64,000 nucleotides of DNA. Source: Streptomyces sp. S465 (GTDB taxonomy: Bacteria > Actinomycetota > Actinomycetes > Streptomycetales > Streptomycetaceae). Every line of letters starts with the position of its first letter. Positions within the stretch are counted from its first letter, which is position 1. Below, one piece after another: positions 56,061-64,000 of this stretch. The position numbers and the translations under genes are program-made. The stretch spans positions 496,001-560,000 of the forward strand of contig NZ_CP114036.1 of the NCBI RefSeq assembly GCF_026898115.1. The letters are read 5' to 3'. The notes beneath the pieces are model-generated. The model was given only the letters and a program-made list of their open reading frames with translations, did no database searches and was not told the DNA's origin.

Positions 56061-57184
56061 GCAAGCCCGTCAAGCAGGTCCGTCTCGGCGCCGCGTTCCC
56101 CGGCGTGAAGGCTCGCCCGAGTCCCGCACCGCGGCGCGGCGGCATGAGCCCCGCCCGCGCCGCCACCGCCACCGGCGTCGGCGTCCGTACTGCCCGGCCG
56201 GACGAGTACGAGCTGATCGCGGACCTGACCGTCGAGGGCTTCCGCAGCCGCAACAGCGCACCCCGGCCGCAGCGGCTGGCCCTGATGCGCGACACGCCCG
56301 GCCGGGCCTGTGCCGGTGATCTGCTGGTGGCCGTCGACGGGCCGAGCGGCACCCTGATCGGGACCGCGAGCCTGTTGCGCTCCGGGAGCGGGTACGCCCG
56401 CCTCGCGCTGCCCGACGAGGCCGAACTGCGGCTGCTGGCCGTGCTGCCCGCGTACCGCGGCCACGGGGCCGGGAACGCGCTGCTGGCCGAGGCCATCGAA
56501 CGCGTCCGGGGCTGGGGGGTGCGTGCCCTGGTCCTGGACACCGGCCCGGACAACGTGTTCTCGCAGCGGGTCTACCACCGGCTCGGCTTCGTCCGGCAGT
56601 ACGCCCGCGAGGCACACGAGAACCGGCACCGGGAGGTGCGGACGGCCGTCTTCTCCCATGACCTCGGCCCGGTCCCGGCCGACGGCATCACCATCCGGCT
56701 CGCCACCCCGGACGAGCACGCCCGGGTGGCGCGGATCACCGAGGCCGCCTACGCCCACGACTACCCGCTCACCGAGGACTACCGGACCGAGTTGCGGGCC
56801 GTGGGTCCGCGGGCCAGGGACCACGAGGTGTGGATCGCGGTCGACCGGAGCACCGGCGGCATCCTGGGCACCGTGGCGACACCTCGGCCCGGCGGCCACA
56901 TCTCCCGGCTGGGACGCGCCGGGGAGCTGGATTTCCGGCTGCTGGCGGTGGCCCCGGAGGCGCGCCGCCGCGGTGTCGGCGCACTGCTGGTCGAGCATGT
57001 GGTCACCCTGGCACGGTCCCGGGGCCTCGCGCGGGTGGTGATGAACAGCGGCGCGCTGATGACGGGAGCACACCGGCTGTACGAGCGGCTCGGCTTCCGC
57101 AGACTGCCCGAACGGGAGCGGCTGGTGGCCGGCGGGCATCCGGTGTACGCCTTCGGCCTCGAGCTGCCGGCGCCTGCGGCATGA
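56057..57184 (+). CDS. Tandem GNAT N-acetyltransferase
   Basis: This is a 375-aa protein with two GNAT domains. The first is at about 40-200 (LRLLAVLPAYRGHGAGNALLAEAI, acetyl-CoA loop RGHGAG). The second is at about 210-365 (FRLLAVAPEARRRGVGALLVEHV, loop RRRGVG). It follows a cysteine leader peptide and precedes an exporter and an LLM oxidoreductase. In Bacillus, GNATs act on S-substituted cysteines beside LLM monooxygenases in sulfur salvage, so a similar substrate is a fair hypothesis. The start overlaps the small ORF stop as ATGA. Confidence 0.88.
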   Translation: MSKPVKQVRLGAAFPGVKARPSPAPRRGGMSPARAATATGVGVRTARPDEYELIADLTVEGFRSRNSAPRPQRLALMRDTPGRACAGDLLVAVDGPSGTLIGTASLLRSGSGYARLALPDEAELRLLAVLPAYRGHGAGNALLAEAIERVRGWGVRALVLDTGPDNVFSQRVYHRLGFVRQYAREAHENRHREVRTAVFSHDLGPVPADGITIRLATPDEHARVARITEAAYAHDYPLTEDYRTELRAVGPRARDHEVWIAVDRSTGGILGTVATPRPGGHISRLGRAGELDFRLLAVAPEARRRGVGALLVEHVVTLARSRGLARVVMNSGALMTGAHRLYERLGFRRLPERERLVAGGHPVYAFGLELPAPAA

Positions 57185-58692
57185 CGCCGGCCTCCGTCCG
57201 CTTCGGCGCGGCCCGGCGCCGGGTGATCGTGGTGTGCATGGCCGCCGGGGTCACCACCCTGCTGGACCAGTCCGTCCTCAACATCGCGATACCCGTGCTG
57301 CGCACCTCGCTGCACGCGGGCGCCACCGATGTGCAGTGGATCGTGGCCGGGTACTCCCTCGCGTTCGGCCTCGCACTCGTTCCCGGGGGCCGCCTCGGCG
57401 ACGTCCACGGACGGAAGAAGTTCTTCCTCGCCGGTCTCGCGCTGTTCACGGCGGTCGGCGCGGTGGCCGCCACGGCCGACCGCCCGTGGCTGGTGATCGC
57501 GGCCAGACTGTTCCAGGGGGCCGGCGCGGGCCTGGTCAACTCCCAGGTGATCGGCACCATCCAGGACGTGTTCAGCGGCCAGGACCGGGCCCGAGCGCTG
57601 GGTCTGTACGCGGTGACGAGCGGCCTGGCGACCGCACTCGGCCCACCCCTGGGCGGGGGATTGATCGCGGCCACCGGGCCTGATCCCGGCTGGCGGTTCA
57701 CCTTCCTGCTGAACGTCCCCTTCGGACTGGCCACCCTCGTGCTCGCCGCGCGCCATCTGCCTCCGCCCCGGGGCACCGCCGGCCACACCGATCTGGACCC
57801 GGTCGGGCTGGGGCTGGCCGGGGCCCTGGCCCTGGCCCTGGCGGCGATGGTTCCGTTCATCCAGGTCCCCACGAGCGCGGGCGCCACGGCGGCCTGGGTG
57901 GCCGCCGGTTGCGCGGCGCTGGCGCTGCTCCCGTACTGGCAGCGCCGTTACGCCCGCTCGGGCCACCATCCGCTGCTGCATCCCGCCCTCGCCCGGTCCG
58001 CACCCTTCGCACTGGGCACGGTCGTGGCGATGGCGCAGTTCGGCACCTCGATCGCCGCCTCGCTGGTGCTGACCATGTTCCTGCAAGACGGTCTGGGGCT
58101 CTCCGCCTTCGCCGCCGCCGCGGTCACACTGCCCTCGGCGGTGGCGATGGGGGTCTCGTCGGCGCTGGCCTGGCGCGTGGTGCGGCGCCTGGGGCGGCAC
58201 ACGGTGACGGCCGGCCTCGCGCTGGGCACGAGTGCCCTGCTGGCGAGCGGTCTGGCCGCGCTGCGGGCCCCGGCTCCGCTCCTCCCGGCGATCCTCGCCC
58301 TGGCCCAGTTCTGCATGGGGACCGCCTCGGGGCTGACGGTCTCGCCCAACCAGGCACTGGTGCTGCGCCACGCCCCACCGGAGGCGGCCGGGGTGGCCGG
58401 AGGGGTTCTCCAGATGTCCCAGCGCATCGCGGCGGCGGTGAGCGTCTCGGCCATCTCCGGGGTGTACCTCCACACTTCGGCAGCGGGCGCGTTCCACCAC
58501 CGGTCGTCCTACTGGCACGCGAGCCTCACCCTTGTGGGCGTGATGGCCGTCGCCCTGGCGGTGTCGGTCCTGCGGGGCGCGGGCGGGGATGTCTCCTCCC
58601 CGTCCGTACGGACCGTATGGACCGGCTGGGCCCGGCGGCCCCGCCGACGGACACCGCCGACACACAACTGTCATACAGGAAAGGAAATGTGA
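57181..58692 (+). CDS. MFS multidrug-type exporter (DHA2, 14 spans)
   Basis: This is a 503-aa major-facilitator protein of the EmrB/QacA group. Its first helix is CMAAGVTTLLDQSVLNIAIPVL, motif A is GGRLGDVHGRKKFF, and motif C-like GLATALGPPLGGGLI follows. It would export a toxic compound or an acetylated product of the preceding GNAT. The start overlaps the GNAT stop as ATGA. Its stop overlaps a GTG of the next gene. Confidence 0.88.
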   Translation: MTPASVRFGAARRRVIVVCMAAGVTTLLDQSVLNIAIPVLRTSLHAGATDVQWIVAGYSLAFGLALVPGGRLGDVHGRKKFFLAGLALFTAVGAVAATADRPWLVIAARLFQGAGAGLVNSQVIGTIQDVFSGQDRARALGLYAVTSGLATALGPPLGGGLIAATGPDPGWRFTFLLNVPFGLATLVLAARHLPPPRGTAGHTDLDPVGLGLAGALALALAAMVPFIQVPTSAGATAAWVAAGCAALALLPYWQRRYARSGHHPLLHPALARSAPFALGTVVAMAQFGTSIAASLVLTMFLQDGLGLSAFAAAAVTLPSAVAMGVSSALAWRVVRRLGRHTVTAGLALGTSALLASGLAALRAPAPLLPAILALAQFCMGTASGLTVSPNQALVLRHAPPEAAGVAGGVLQMSQRIAAAVSVSAISGVYLHTSAAGAFHHRSSYWHASLTLVGVMAVALAVSVLRGAGGDVSSPSVRTVWTGWARRPRRRTPPTHNCHTGKEM

Positions 58693-59642
58693 GGTCGGTC
58701 CCGTCGGTTTGCGCTGACATGACTGTGGGAGTAGCACTCAACGCGGCAGCCGCCGAAAACCAGATCGACACCACTGTGGGCCTGGCCCAAGAAGCCTCGG
58801 CCGCGGGGCTGCGGTCCGCCTGGTTCGGACAGACCTTCGGCGCCGACTCGCCCCAGCTCGCGGCGATCGTCGGACGTGAGGTACCGGATCTCCAGGTGGG
58901 CACGTCCGCGATCCCGGTCTTCGGGCGTCACCCGTTGCTCGTCTCCAGCCAGGCCCAGACCGCGCAGGCGGCCACCCACGGCCGGTATCACCTCGGACTC
59001 GCGCTCGGCACCAAGCTCCTCACCGAGGGGGGCTTCGGCATCCCGTTCGAACGGCCCGTCGCCCGGCTGCGTGAATTCCTGACCGCGCTACGGCAGTTGA
59101 CCGAGACCGGCACCGCCGACTTCCACGGCGAACTGCTCACGGCGGCCACGCCGGTGTCCGCGCGGGTGCCGGGCGCCGAGTCCGGCGTGCCGCTGCTCGT
59201 CGCCGCGATGGGTCCGCAGGCGCTGCGGGTCAGCGGTGAACTGGCGGACGGGATCCTGCCCTACCTGGCCGGACCCCGTGCCCTGGCCGAGCACATCGTC
59301 CCGGCCGTCACCGCGGCGGCGGAGGCCGCGGGGCGTCCCGCGCCCCGCATCGTGGCGCTCGTGCACGGTGTGGTCACCGACGACGCCGACTCCGTGCGCG
59401 AGACGGCGGCCGGGCAGCTCGCGTTCTACGAGCAGATCCCCTCCTACGCGCGGGTCATCGGACTCTCCGGCGGCACCCGGGCCGTCGATGTCGCGGTGAT
59501 CGGCGACGAGAAGACCGTGGCCGACGAGGTGCGGCGCTACCGGGACGCCGGGGCGACGGAGGTGGTGTTCTCGGGTACGGAGATCGCCGGAGCGGCCGCC
59601 CGGCGCCGCACCTGGGCACTCCTGGGGGAACTGGCGGGCTGA
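58689..59642 (+). CDS. LLM-class flavin/F420-dependent oxidoreductase
   Basis: This is a TIM-barrel luciferase-like protein (317 aa from GTG 58689, or 307 aa from ATG 58719). GTG 58689 overlaps the MFS stop as GTGA and has a good AGGAAAGG upstream, so I prefer it, although family members usually begin near the ATG. The pattern TVGVALNAAAAENQIDTTVGLAQEA, GRYHLGLALGTK, VPLLVAAMGPQALRVSGELADG and IGDEKTVADEVRRYRDAG is that of F420-type members. It could oxidise or desulfurise an organosulfur compound; the cofactor cannot be fixed by eye. Confidence 0.85.
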   Translation: MRSVPSVCADMTVGVALNAAAAENQIDTTVGLAQEASAAGLRSAWFGQTFGADSPQLAAIVGREVPDLQVGTSAIPVFGRHPLLVSSQAQTAQAATHGRYHLGLALGTKLLTEGGFGIPFERPVARLREFLTALRQLTETGTADFHGELLTAATPVSARVPGAESGVPLLVAAMGPQALRVSGELADGILPYLAGPRALAEHIVPAVTAAAEAAGRPAPRIVALVHGVVTDDADSVRETAAGQLAFYEQIPSYARVIGLSGGTRAVDVAVIGDEKTVADEVRRYRDAGATEVVFSGTEIAGAAARRRTWALLGELAG

Positions 59643-60105
59643 CGCGGGGCTGTCCGCCGGGACCGCCCGTCTGCTCTTCGCCGTCACCTCGGTGTTCGGC
59701 ATCCCCCTGTCCTTCGCACTGGCCTCGGTCGCCGGGCGGCTGCCCGGTCAGAGCGGGATCGCCGTGGCGATCGGTCTGCTCGGACTCTCCGGGTACGCCG
59801 GGCTGTGGGCCGCTCCGGCCGCGGCACCGTGGCTGTGGGCCGGTCTGCTGGGCGTCGCCAACTGCTCCTTCCCGCCGGCGCTCACGATGATCGGCATGCG
59901 GGGACGGGACAGCGCGACCGTGGTCCGGCTGTCCGCCTTCGCCCAGGGCACCGGCTATCCGCTGTCCGTCCCGGGCCCGATCCTGGCCGGCGCGCTCTAC
60001 GAGCACAGCGGCGGCCGGCGGGCACCGCTGGTCCCCATGGCGCTGCTGACGCTGCCGCAGCTCGCGGACGGTTTCCTGGCCGGCCGTGACCGACAGCTCG
60101 GCTGA
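59643..60105 (+). pseudogene. C-terminal half of an MFS transporter (CynX/NimT-like), 5' part missing
   Basis: Directly after the LLM stop an open frame reads like the last six spans of a CynX-type MFS protein: SAGTARLLFAVTSVFGIPLS, then ...GLWAAPAAAPWLWAGLLGVA, then ...FAQGTGYPLSVPGPILAGAL and a final GGRRAPLVPMALLTLPQLAD. The first half is absent, and there is no start with a ribosome-binding site; the GTG at 59692 falls inside a membrane span. It is best seen as a deletion remnant fused to the end of the LLM gene. Confidence 0.75.
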
Positions 60106-60204
60106 CCCGCCCCCGGTTCACCCCGGCCGCACCGGGTGACGCCCCGGCCCCGCCCCGCCGACGTCCACGCGCATGGCCTCTGTGCCCATATTGTGAAATG
60201 TTTT

Positions 60205-60221
60205 GTATCGGATTCCGATAC
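60205..60221. promoter_or_regulatory. 17-bp palindrome upstream of the ABC transporter leader
   Basis: GTATCGGA-T-TCCGATAC has perfect 8-bp arms in an AT-rich stretch, 41 bp upstream of the leader-peptide ATG. It overlaps the likely promoter region and is probably a repressor site. Confidence 0.6.
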
Positions 60222-60261
60222 GCCGTTGTGCGGCGCGGCGCGATCGTCCAGTCTTCTCCCC

Positions 60262-60354
60262 ATGCCGCGTCGCCATGTCCCCGAGTACACCAGCTTCTGC
60301 CTGGTGCTCATCGGTGTGCACGCGCACGCGGTGTCCGACGTCCACTGTCGCTGA
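60262..60354 (+). CDS. Cysteine-sensing leader peptide of the ABC transporter operon
   Basis: This is a 30-codon ORF with MPRRHVPEYTSFC near the start and DVHCR as its last residues, keeping the RRHV element and terminal Cys-Arg of sulfur leader peptides. No strong Shine-Dalgarno is visible. Its stop codon lies inside a hairpin that competes with a later one (60353-60415). It is followed by a family-5 substrate-binding protein gene 180 nt downstream. Confidence 0.8.
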   Translation: MPRRHVPEYTSFCLVLIGVHAHAVSDVHCR

Positions 60355-60415
60355 GCCCCCGGGCTCATCGAGGCGCCCTCTCGCGTCTGTGGCGTCGTCA
60401 TCCCCCCGAGCCCGG
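60353..60415 (+). promoter_or_regulatory. Mutually exclusive hairpins at the leader-peptide stop (attenuator-like)
   Basis: GAGCCC (60353-60358, overlapping the TGA) pairs with GGGCTC (60361-60366) around a CC loop. The same GGGCTC, as CCGGGCTC from 60359, can instead pair with GAGCCCGG at 60408-60415. A ribosome held at the terminal Cys codon would cover the first segment and favour the second pairing. Confidence 0.6.
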
Positions 60416-60534
60416 CTCCGGCACCCTTCACCCCCCAAGTCGTCGGTGCGGTCTCGTACGGTTCAGCGCTTCCCTGCCCAGCTGATTCCCGATGCCTTCC
60501 GACGGCTCTCCCGTCCTGAAAGGCATCGACTTCC

Positions 60535-62259
60535 ATGCGTGATCGAAGAGCGATATCCCGGCGTGCCACCGTGGCCGCCGTCAGTCTGGCCCTGGTCGGA
60601 GGAGTCGCGGCCTGCGCCGGACCGCAGGACGGCGGTGAGAGTTCCGGGAAGGGCGACGGCAAACCCGCCAAGGGCGGCAAGCTGACGGTGCTCAACTCCG
60701 AGGCCCAGTCGGACTTCGACCCCGCCCGCCTGTACACCTCGGGCGGCGGCAATGTCCCCTCACTGGTCTTCCGCACCCTGACCACGCGCAACCGCGCGAA
60801 CGGCGCCGCGGGCACCCGGGTGGTGCCCGACCTCGCGACCGGTCTGGGCACCCCCAGCGAGAACGCCACGGTGTGGACGTACACGCTGAAGAAGGGCCTG
60901 AAGTTCGAGGACGGCTCCGCCATCACCTCCGCCGACATCAAGTACGGCGTGGAGCGGTCCTTCGCCGCCGAACTCTCCGGTGGCGCGCCCTATCTGCGCG
61001 ACTGGCTGATCGGTGGCGACACCTACCAGGGCCCCTTCGTCCACAAGGGCAAGAAGACCCTGGACTCGATCGAGACGCCGGACGAGAGGACCATCGTCTT
61101 CAGGCTGAAGAAGCCCGTGGGCGACTTCCCGTACCTGGCGACCCAGACCCAGTTCGCGCCCGTGCCCAAGGACAAGGACACCGGCGCCAGGTACGAGTCG
61201 CATCCGATCTCCTCGGGCCCGTACAAGGTCGTGAAGAACACAGGCGACGGCGAACGGCTCCAGCTGGAGCGCAACCCGTACTGGTCGGAGAAGGTCGACG
61301 ACCAGCGCAAGGCGTACCCCGACACCATCGACGTACGCTCCGGTCTCGACCCGGCGGTCATCAACCAGCGCCTGTCGACCAGTTCGGGTGACGACGCGCG
61401 GGCGATCACCACGGACACCAACCTCGGTCCCGCCGAGCTGGCCCAGATCGGCCAGGACAAGGCCCTGAAGTCGCGGGTCGGGATCGGACACTTCGGCTAC
61501 ACCGACTACCTGGCGTTCAACCCGAAGGTGAAGCCGTTCGACAAGCCCGAGGTGCGCCAGGCCATCTCGTACGCGATCGGCCGCAAGAGCGTCATCAACG
61601 CCGTGGGCGGCTCCTCCCTCGCCGAGCCCGCCACCACCTTCCTGCCGGACCAGAAGGCATTCGGTTACACGCCCTACGACCACTTCCCGGCGGGTGGGAA
61701 CGGCAACCCGAAGAAGGCCAGGGAGCTGCTGGCGAAGGCCGGTTACGAGGACGGGCTGACCATCACCCTCACCCACTCCACCGACGAGGGCGAAATGGGC
61801 CCCACCGTCGCCGCCGCGGTCCAGCAGTCCCTGGCGAAGGCGGGCATCAAGGTCAGGCTGAAGGGCCTGGAAGGCAACGCCTACAACGAGCAGCGCTGGG
61901 ACGCCGACGCCACTCCCGGTTTCTTCCTCACCCGCTGGGGAGCGGACTGGCCCGCCGGATATCCGTTCCTCGCCCCGATCTTCGACGGCCGGCAGATCGT
62001 CGGGGACGGCGCCAACTTCAACCACGCGCAGCTGGACGATCCGTCGATCAACAAGGAGTTCGACGAGATCAGCAGGCTGACCGATCTGAAGGCGGCGGCC
62101 AAGCGCTGGGGCGCCCTGGACGAGAGGATCGGCGAGCTGGCCCTCACGGTGCCGCTCTACCACCCGGTCTACCAGCGCCTGGTCGGCAAGGACGTCAAGA
62201 ACGTCGTCATCAGCGACTGGACCGGCGTCCTCGACATCTCGCAGGTGGCGGTCAAGTAG
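60535..62259 (+). CDS. ABC transporter substrate-binding lipoprotein, family 5 (peptide/nickel type)
   Basis: This is a 574-aa lipoprotein with a twin-Arg-rich N-end and lipobox VAAC (Cys near 27). The SBP_bac_5 pattern follows: LTVLNSEAQSDFDPARLYTSGG, VWTYTLKKGLKFEDGSAITSADIKYGVERSF, YTDYLAFNPKVKPFDKPEVRQAISYAI. The family binds peptides, glutathione, nickel or similar ligands. Control by a cysteine leader points to a sulfur-containing ligand such as a Cys peptide or glutathione-type compound. The ATG follows GAAAGG. Confidence 0.9.
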   Translation: MRDRRAISRRATVAAVSLALVGGVAACAGPQDGGESSGKGDGKPAKGGKLTVLNSEAQSDFDPARLYTSGGGNVPSLVFRTLTTRNRANGAAGTRVVPDLATGLGTPSENATVWTYTLKKGLKFEDGSAITSADIKYGVERSFAAELSGGAPYLRDWLIGGDTYQGPFVHKGKKTLDSIETPDERTIVFRLKKPVGDFPYLATQTQFAPVPKDKDTGARYESHPISSGPYKVVKNTGDGERLQLERNPYWSEKVDDQRKAYPDTIDVRSGLDPAVINQRLSTSSGDDARAITTDTNLGPAELAQIGQDKALKSRVGIGHFGYTDYLAFNPKVKPFDKPEVRQAISYAIGRKSVINAVGGSSLAEPATTFLPDQKAFGYTPYDHFPAGGNGNPKKARELLAKAGYEDGLTITLTHSTDEGEMGPTVAAAVQQSLAKAGIKVRLKGLEGNAYNEQRWDADATPGFFLTRWGADWPAGYPFLAPIFDGRQIVGDGANFNHAQLDDPSINKEFDEISRLTDLKAAAKRWGALDERIGELALTVPLYHPVYQRLVGKDVKNVVISDWTGVLDISQVAVK

Positions 62260-63248
62260 TGGCCGTGCACGACACCCTGGCCTCCGGGGCGGACGGGCCG
62301 CCCGCCCCGGGACCGGCCGCCGGGGCCCATGGCGCCTGGCACCGGCTCCGCGCGCGGCCCTCGGCCGTGGTCGCGGGCGCGGTGCTCGCCGTCCTCGTCC
62401 TCGCCGCGCTCGCCGCGCCGCTGCTGACGGCGGTCAGCGGTCAGGACCCGTACGCCTACCACGACGAGCTGGTCGACTCCGCGAGCGGTGGCGCGCCCGA
62501 GGGCGCCTTCGGCGGCGTCGGCGGCGAGCACTGGCTCGGCGTCGAACCGGGCACCGGGCGCGACCTGTTCGCCCGGTTGCTGTACGGGGCGCGCGTCTCG
62601 CTGCTGGTGGCGGCCGGGGCCACGGTGCTCCAGATCGCGATCGGCGTGGGCGTGGGCCTGGCCGCGGCGCTCGGCAGCCGGTGGGCGGACCAGGTCCTCA
62701 GCCGGCTCACCGATGTGATGGTGGCGCTGCCGATGCTGGTGCTGGCCATCGCGCTGACCACGGTGGTACCCGAGGGCTTCCCGCGTCCGCTGCTGCTCGT
62801 CCTGGTCATGGGGGTGCTCAACTGGGGCGGCACCTCCCGTGTGGTGCGGGCTCAGACGCTGACGCTGCGCCGTCTGGACTTCGTCGCCGCGGCCCGGCTG
62901 GGCGGCTCGGGCCCTTGGCGGGTGGTCCGGCGGGAGCTGTTGCCGTCGCTCGCGGCGCCCGTCATCACCTACGCGGCCATCCTGCTCCCGTCCAACATCG
63001 TGCTGGAGGCGTCGCTGTCGTTCCTCGGCATCGGTGTGAAGCCGCCCACGCCCTCCTGGGGCCAGATGCTGTCGACGGCGACCACCTGGTTCCGCGCCGA
63101 CCCGATGTACGTCCTGCTGCCGTCCGGGCTGCTGTTCGTCACCGTGCTCGCGTTCACCGTGCTGGGGGACGCCGTGCGCACCGCGCTCGACCCGCGCGAG
63201 GCGAGCCGTCTGCGGGTGGGCACGCGCAAGGAGAAGACCCGTGACTGA
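62259..63248 (+). CDS. Peptide-type ABC transporter permease (DppC-like)
   Basis: This is a 329-aa permease. An N-terminal cytoplasmic stretch is followed by a first span, an extracellular domain with HWLGVEPGTGRDLFARLLYGARVSL (the DppC-type motif), and the EAA loop DFVAAARLGGSGPWRVVRRELLPSL. The C-terminus has GDAVRTALDPR. The GTG at 62259 shares one base with the preceding TAG stop. Its partner is the DppB-like permease that follows. Confidence 0.92.
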   Translation: MAVHDTLASGADGPPAPGPAAGAHGAWHRLRARPSAVVAGAVLAVLVLAALAAPLLTAVSGQDPYAYHDELVDSASGGAPEGAFGGVGGEHWLGVEPGTGRDLFARLLYGARVSLLVAAGATVLQIAIGVGVGLAAALGSRWADQVLSRLTDVMVALPMLVLAIALTTVVPEGFPRPLLLVLVMGVLNWGGTSRVVRAQTLTLRRLDFVAAARLGGSGPWRVVRRELLPSLAAPVITYAAILLPSNIVLEASLSFLGIGVKPPTPSWGQMLSTATTWFRADPMYVLLPSGLLFVTVLAFTVLGDAVRTALDPREASRLRVGTRKEKTRD

Positions 63249-64000
63249 CCGTTTCCCGCCCCCGGCCGTACGCTTCGTGGCAAAGCGGCTGCTGGGCGCC
63301 GCGCTGGTGCTGCTGGTGCTGTCCGTCGCCCTGTACGCGCTGTTCTACCTGGTCCCCGGCGACCCCGCGCGGCTCGCCTGCGGGGAGCGGTGCAATCCGG
63401 CGCAGGTGGCACAGGTACGGGAGCGGCTGGGGCTCGACGAACCGGCCTACGCCCAGTATCTGCACTTCCTCCAGGGCGTGTTCGCCGGGCGCGACTACTC
63501 GACGGGCACCTCGCTGGAGCACTGCTCGGCGCCCTGCCTGGGCCTGTCCCACCAGAACGACGAGGAGGTCACCGCGCTCATCCTGCGGGGGCTGCCCGCC
63601 ACCGCCTCGCTCGCCCTCGGCGCGATGGTGGTGTGGCTGGTGCTGGGAGTCGGCACGGGGCTGCTGTCCGCGCTGCGCCGGGGCGGGGTGACCGAACGGG
63701 CGCTGACCGTGCTGACACTGGCCGGAACCGCCACTCCGGTGTTCATCCTGGGGCTGCTGCTGCTCATGGCCGTCTGCGCCTATCTGCGGTGGCTGCCCTT
63801 CCCCTCGTACGTCCCGCTCGCCCAGGACCCGGAGCAGTGGGCCTGGAACATGCTGCTGCCCTGGCTGACGCTTGGCCTCTTCGAGAGCGCCAAGTACGCC
63901 CGGCTCACCCGTTCCGCCACGCTGGAGGTCCTCGCGGAGGACCACATCCGCACCTTCCGCGCCTACGGCGTGAGCGAGCGGGCCATCGTGGCCCGGCACG
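63241..64000 (+). CDS. Peptide-type ABC transporter permease (DppB-like), cut by the window end
   Basis: The frame opens at GTG 63241 (after AAGGAGAAG, overlapping the DppC-like stop by 8 nt) and stays open to the right edge, about 253 codons. A first span (LVLLVLSVALYALFYLVPGD) is followed by an extracellular segment with four cysteines (ARLACGERCNP and EHCSAPCLG, possible disulfides), GLPATASLALGAM and the start of the EAA loop (ARLTRSATLEVLAEDHIRTFRAYG). Order SBP-DppC-DppB is unusual but complete; the ATPase genes should lie beyond the window. Confidence 0.9.
   Translation, partial: MTDRFPPPAVRFVAKRLLGAALVLLVLSVALYALFYLVPGDPARLACGERCNPAQVAQVRERLGLDEPAYAQYLHFLQGVFAGRDYSTGTSLEHCSAPCLGLSHQNDEEVTALILRGLPATASLALGAMVVWLVLGVGTGLLSALRRGGVTERALTVLTLAGTATPVFILGLLLLMAVCAYLRWLPFPSYVPLAQDPEQWAWNMLLPWLTLGLFESAKYARLTRSATLEVLAEDHIRTFRAYGVSERAIVARH

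Overview
The window is a stretch of chromosome from a high-GC actinomycete, almost certainly a Streptomyces. Third codon positions are strongly G/C, GTG starts and 4-nt ATGA/GTGA overlaps are common, and the families are typical of that genus: GH43, GH95, CE7, WYL and LacI regulators, PaoABC-type molybdoenzymes and sulfur leader peptides. A perfect copy of the streptomycete cellobiose-repressor box is also present. I saw no tRNA, rRNA, CRISPR array, insertion sequence or prophage. The DNA looks like catabolic accessory chromosome.

Layout. 1-5.1 kb: the end of a polar amino acid ABC importer, a LacI regulator, an acetyl-xylan-type CE7 esterase and a secreted GH43 arabinanase. 5.1-21.1 kb: one continuous block on the minus strand that I read as a complete indole-3-acetic acid (auxin) catabolic island. 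It holds iacA, B, C, D, E, F, G and H-like genes, an NTF2-like and a small unknown protein, an MHS-type transporter, an IclR regulator, a soluble PAS histidine kinase with a FixJ/NarL-type regulator, and the whole catechol ortho-cleavage set catBACD. Together these would take IAA to catechol and then to 3-oxoadipate. A decayed peptide-ABC ATPase remnant sits between catD and the response regulator. 21.2-27.5 kb: a long-form GAPDH, a GH95 alpha-L-fucosidase and a stand-alone asparagine synthetase. 27.5-31.5 kb: a TetR gene divergent from a small redox cluster (PNPOx-like, VanB-type reductase, SIP protein) and a DJ-1 protein. 31.5-36 kb: GntR, ADP-ribosylglycohydrolase, NCS1 permease and PfkB kinase, which is the functional set of E. 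coli yegTUVW with a different permease. 36-44.6 kb: regulators, a TauE-type exporter, DJ-1, and an operon of PhyH dioxygenase, SDR and Gfo/Idh dehydrogenase. 44.8-49.4 kb: TetR with twin operators in front of a PaoABC-like molybdenum hydroxylase. 49.7-55.5 kb: a ferritin-like protein, lipoproteins, a YeeE/YedE sulfur transporter and two secreted proteins, one behind a CebR box. 55.6-64 kb: an organosulfur-looking region with GNAT, MFS, an LLM flavin/F420 oxidoreductase, a truncated MFS and a family-5 peptide-type ABC importer that runs off the right edge.

How it fits together. Two themes dominate. The first is plant-derived carbon: auxin, hemicellulose, fucosides and a cellulose-induced secreted protein. 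The second is sulfur supply. Three short leader ORFs (51.6, 55.7 and 60.3 kb), each ending near a Cys-Arg pair and lying upstream of transport or organosulfur genes, look like cysteine-sensing attenuators. The one at 60.3 kb has mutually exclusive hairpins overlapping its stop codon. Functional calls are from family motifs and context read by eye; no database search was run.
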